DNA of 64,000 nt. Origin: Agromyces atrinae. Its GTDB lineage: Bacteria > Actinomycetota > Actinomycetes > Actinomycetales > Microbacteriaceae. Positions 63,273 through 64,000 of the stretch are shown here, one piece after another. A program made the position numbers and the translations under genes. The first letter of the stretch is position 1, and the number at the start of each line of letters is the position of its first letter. Under the pieces are notes generated by a model, which was not told the origin of the DNA, did not search any database, and was given only the letters and a program-made list of their open reading frames with translations. The stretch lies in NCBI RefSeq assembly GCF_013407835.1, contig NZ_JACCBI010000001.1, positions 2,170,001-2,234,000 of the forward strand, read 5' to 3'.

Positions 63273-63298
63273 GCGGCGCTCCTCGTTGAGTCGTCTGG

Positions 63299-63329
63299 TT
63301 GCCAGATCCCGGCACGCTCAGCCTATAAT
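63299..63329 (+). promoter_or_regulatory. Promoter of rhaM-rhaI
   Basis: A perfect TATAAT (63324-63329) is preceded by TTGCCA (63299-63304) at a 19-base distance. The LacI-type operator begins on the last base of the -10. The spacer is longer than ideal, so activity may be modest. Confidence 0.6.
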
Positions 63330-63340
63330 GAAACGATTCA
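63329..63340 (+). promoter_or_regulatory. LacI-type operator, site 3
   Basis: TGAAACGATTCA is identical to the site at 58915. It sits on the -10/start region of the rhaM promoter, in the position for repression. Confidence 0.7.
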
Positions 63341-63402
63341 CTTCTGTGTGGATTCCATCCTGGCGATCGACCCCGACCGCCCGAACAAGGAGACTCGACT
63401 CG

Positions 63403-63783
63403 ATGACGAGCCCACCGACACCTGAGCGTGTCTGTTTCCGCCTCCAGGTGAAGCCCGACCGGCTCGCCGAGTATCGCGAACGCCACGCCGCCGTGTGGCC
63501 CGAGATGCTCCGCGCGATCGCCGACTCCGGCCGCCGCAACTACTCGCTGTTCCTCGATGAGTCCGGCCTCCTCGTCGGCTACTACGAGACCGACTCCGAC
63601 GCGGAGTCGCAGCGGCGCCTCGCCGACGACCCGCGCACAGCGGCATGGGAGGCCGAGATGGGCGAGTTCTTCGTCGCCCCCGGCGGACGCCCCGACCAGT
63701 CGGCGATCACCCTCTCCGAAGTCTTCAACCTCGAACACCAGCTCGCCGGCCTCGGCGACACAGCAGAAAGCAGCGACTCGTGA
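63403..63783 (+). CDS. rhaM: L-rhamnose mutarotase
   Basis: The 126-residue protein has the RhaM signature: VCFRLQVKPDRLAEYRERH (His28 is the likely catalytic residue), VWPEMLRAI, NYSLFLDESGLLVGYYE and a C-terminal EVFNLEH. It interconverts alpha- and beta-L-rhamnose to feed the isomerase. AAGGAGA lies nine bases before ATG 63403. Its stop overlaps the GTG of rhaI, so the two are coupled. Confidence 0.95.
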   Translation: MTSPPTPERVCFRLQVKPDRLAEYRERHAAVWPEMLRAIADSGRRNYSLFLDESGLLVGYYETDSDAESQRRLADDPRTAAWEAEMGEFFVAPGGRPDQSAITLSEVFNLEHQLAGLGDTAESSDS

Positions 63784-64000
63784 CGACACTCAGCACCGAC
63801 ATCCTCGCCGAGCTCGAGAAGCAGGCCATCGAGCTGCCCTCGTGGGCGTTCGGCAACTCCGGCACGCGCTTCAAGGTCTACGGCACGCCGGGCACGCCCC
63901 GCGACCCCTTCGAGAAGATCGCGGATGCCGCGCAGGTGCAGAAGTACACGAAGCTCGCCCCGAGCGTCGCCCTGCACATCCCGTGGGACAAGGTCTCCGA
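63780..64000 (+). CDS. rhaI: L-rhamnose isomerase, N-terminal part (3' end outside window)
   Basis: The first 73 residues are visible, including ELPSWAFGNSGTRFKV and KLAPSVALHIPWDKV. These are the N-terminal block of actinobacterial/Pseudomonas-type L-rhamnose isomerases that make L-rhamnulose. GTG 63780 overlaps the rhaM stop. Kinase and aldolase or an oxidative branch would lie beyond the window. Confidence 0.93.
   Translation, partial: MTTLSTDILAELEKQAIELPSWAFGNSGTRFKVYGTPGTPRDPFEKIADAAQVQKYTKLAPSVALHIPWDKVS

Overview
The window is about 70% GC, with codons ending overwhelmingly in G or C, tight ATGA/GTGA gene overlaps and a full set of actinobacterial gene families. It looks like chromosomal DNA from a soil- or plant-associated member of the Microbacteriaceae or close relatives. 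This placement is inferred from gene content and style, not from a marker gene. No rRNA, tRNA, phage, transposase or CRISPR array was seen.

Layout. (1) 1-5325: the tail of a CUT1 sugar transporter operon (binding protein, two permeases), a GH1 beta-glucosidase and a LacI regulator, probably for cellobiose or beta-glucosides. (2) 5326-13287: two secreted purple-acid-phosphatase-like phosphoesterases and a CorA-type metal channel. One phosphoesterase is wall-anchored; the other carries duplicated beta-propellers. (3) 13475-21759, minus strand: an LLM oxidoreductase, an orphan adenine DNA methyltransferase, a small membrane protein, a lipoate ligase, a monoacylglycerol-lipase-like hydrolase, and the three-gene ATP-grasp / alpha-E / transglutaminase operon. 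(4) 21948-28050: a MarR-MFS pair and a four-gene ABC importer whose promoter region has a PHO-box-like direct repeat. (5) 28228-32660: a GlcD/GlcF-type FAD/Fe-S oxidoreductase divergent from a SorC-type regulator.

(6) 32885-64000 is a plant-glycan and rhamnoside catabolic island. It has two further CUT1 importers, three GH78 alpha-L-rhamnosidases, a GH127 beta-L-arabinofuranosidase-like enzyme, a GH2 and a GH42 beta-galactosidase, an aldo/keto reductase, a nucleoside hydrolase, a LacI regulator, a RuBisCO-like protein paired with a DUF1537 kinase, and the start of the L-rhamnose pathway (rhaM, rhaI). Three copies of one LacI-type operator, TGAAnCGnTTCA, sit in front of the rhamnosidase operon, the adjacent transporter operon and rhaMI. 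This supports one rhamnoside regulon: import of oligosaccharide, intracellular cleavage by GH78, then mutarotation and isomerisation of rhamnose. The RuBisCO-like/DUF1537 pair in the GH78-GH127 operon points to a second branch, breakdown of a branched or acidic sugar, with D-apionate-type chemistry as the nearest precedent.

The other striking feature is non-coding. Six intergenic regions carry about 61-bp hairpin modules of two kinds (A and B) with shared 14-bp ends, and several other gaps carry their own long perfect inverted repeats. All functional statements are read from sequence alone; no database search was run.
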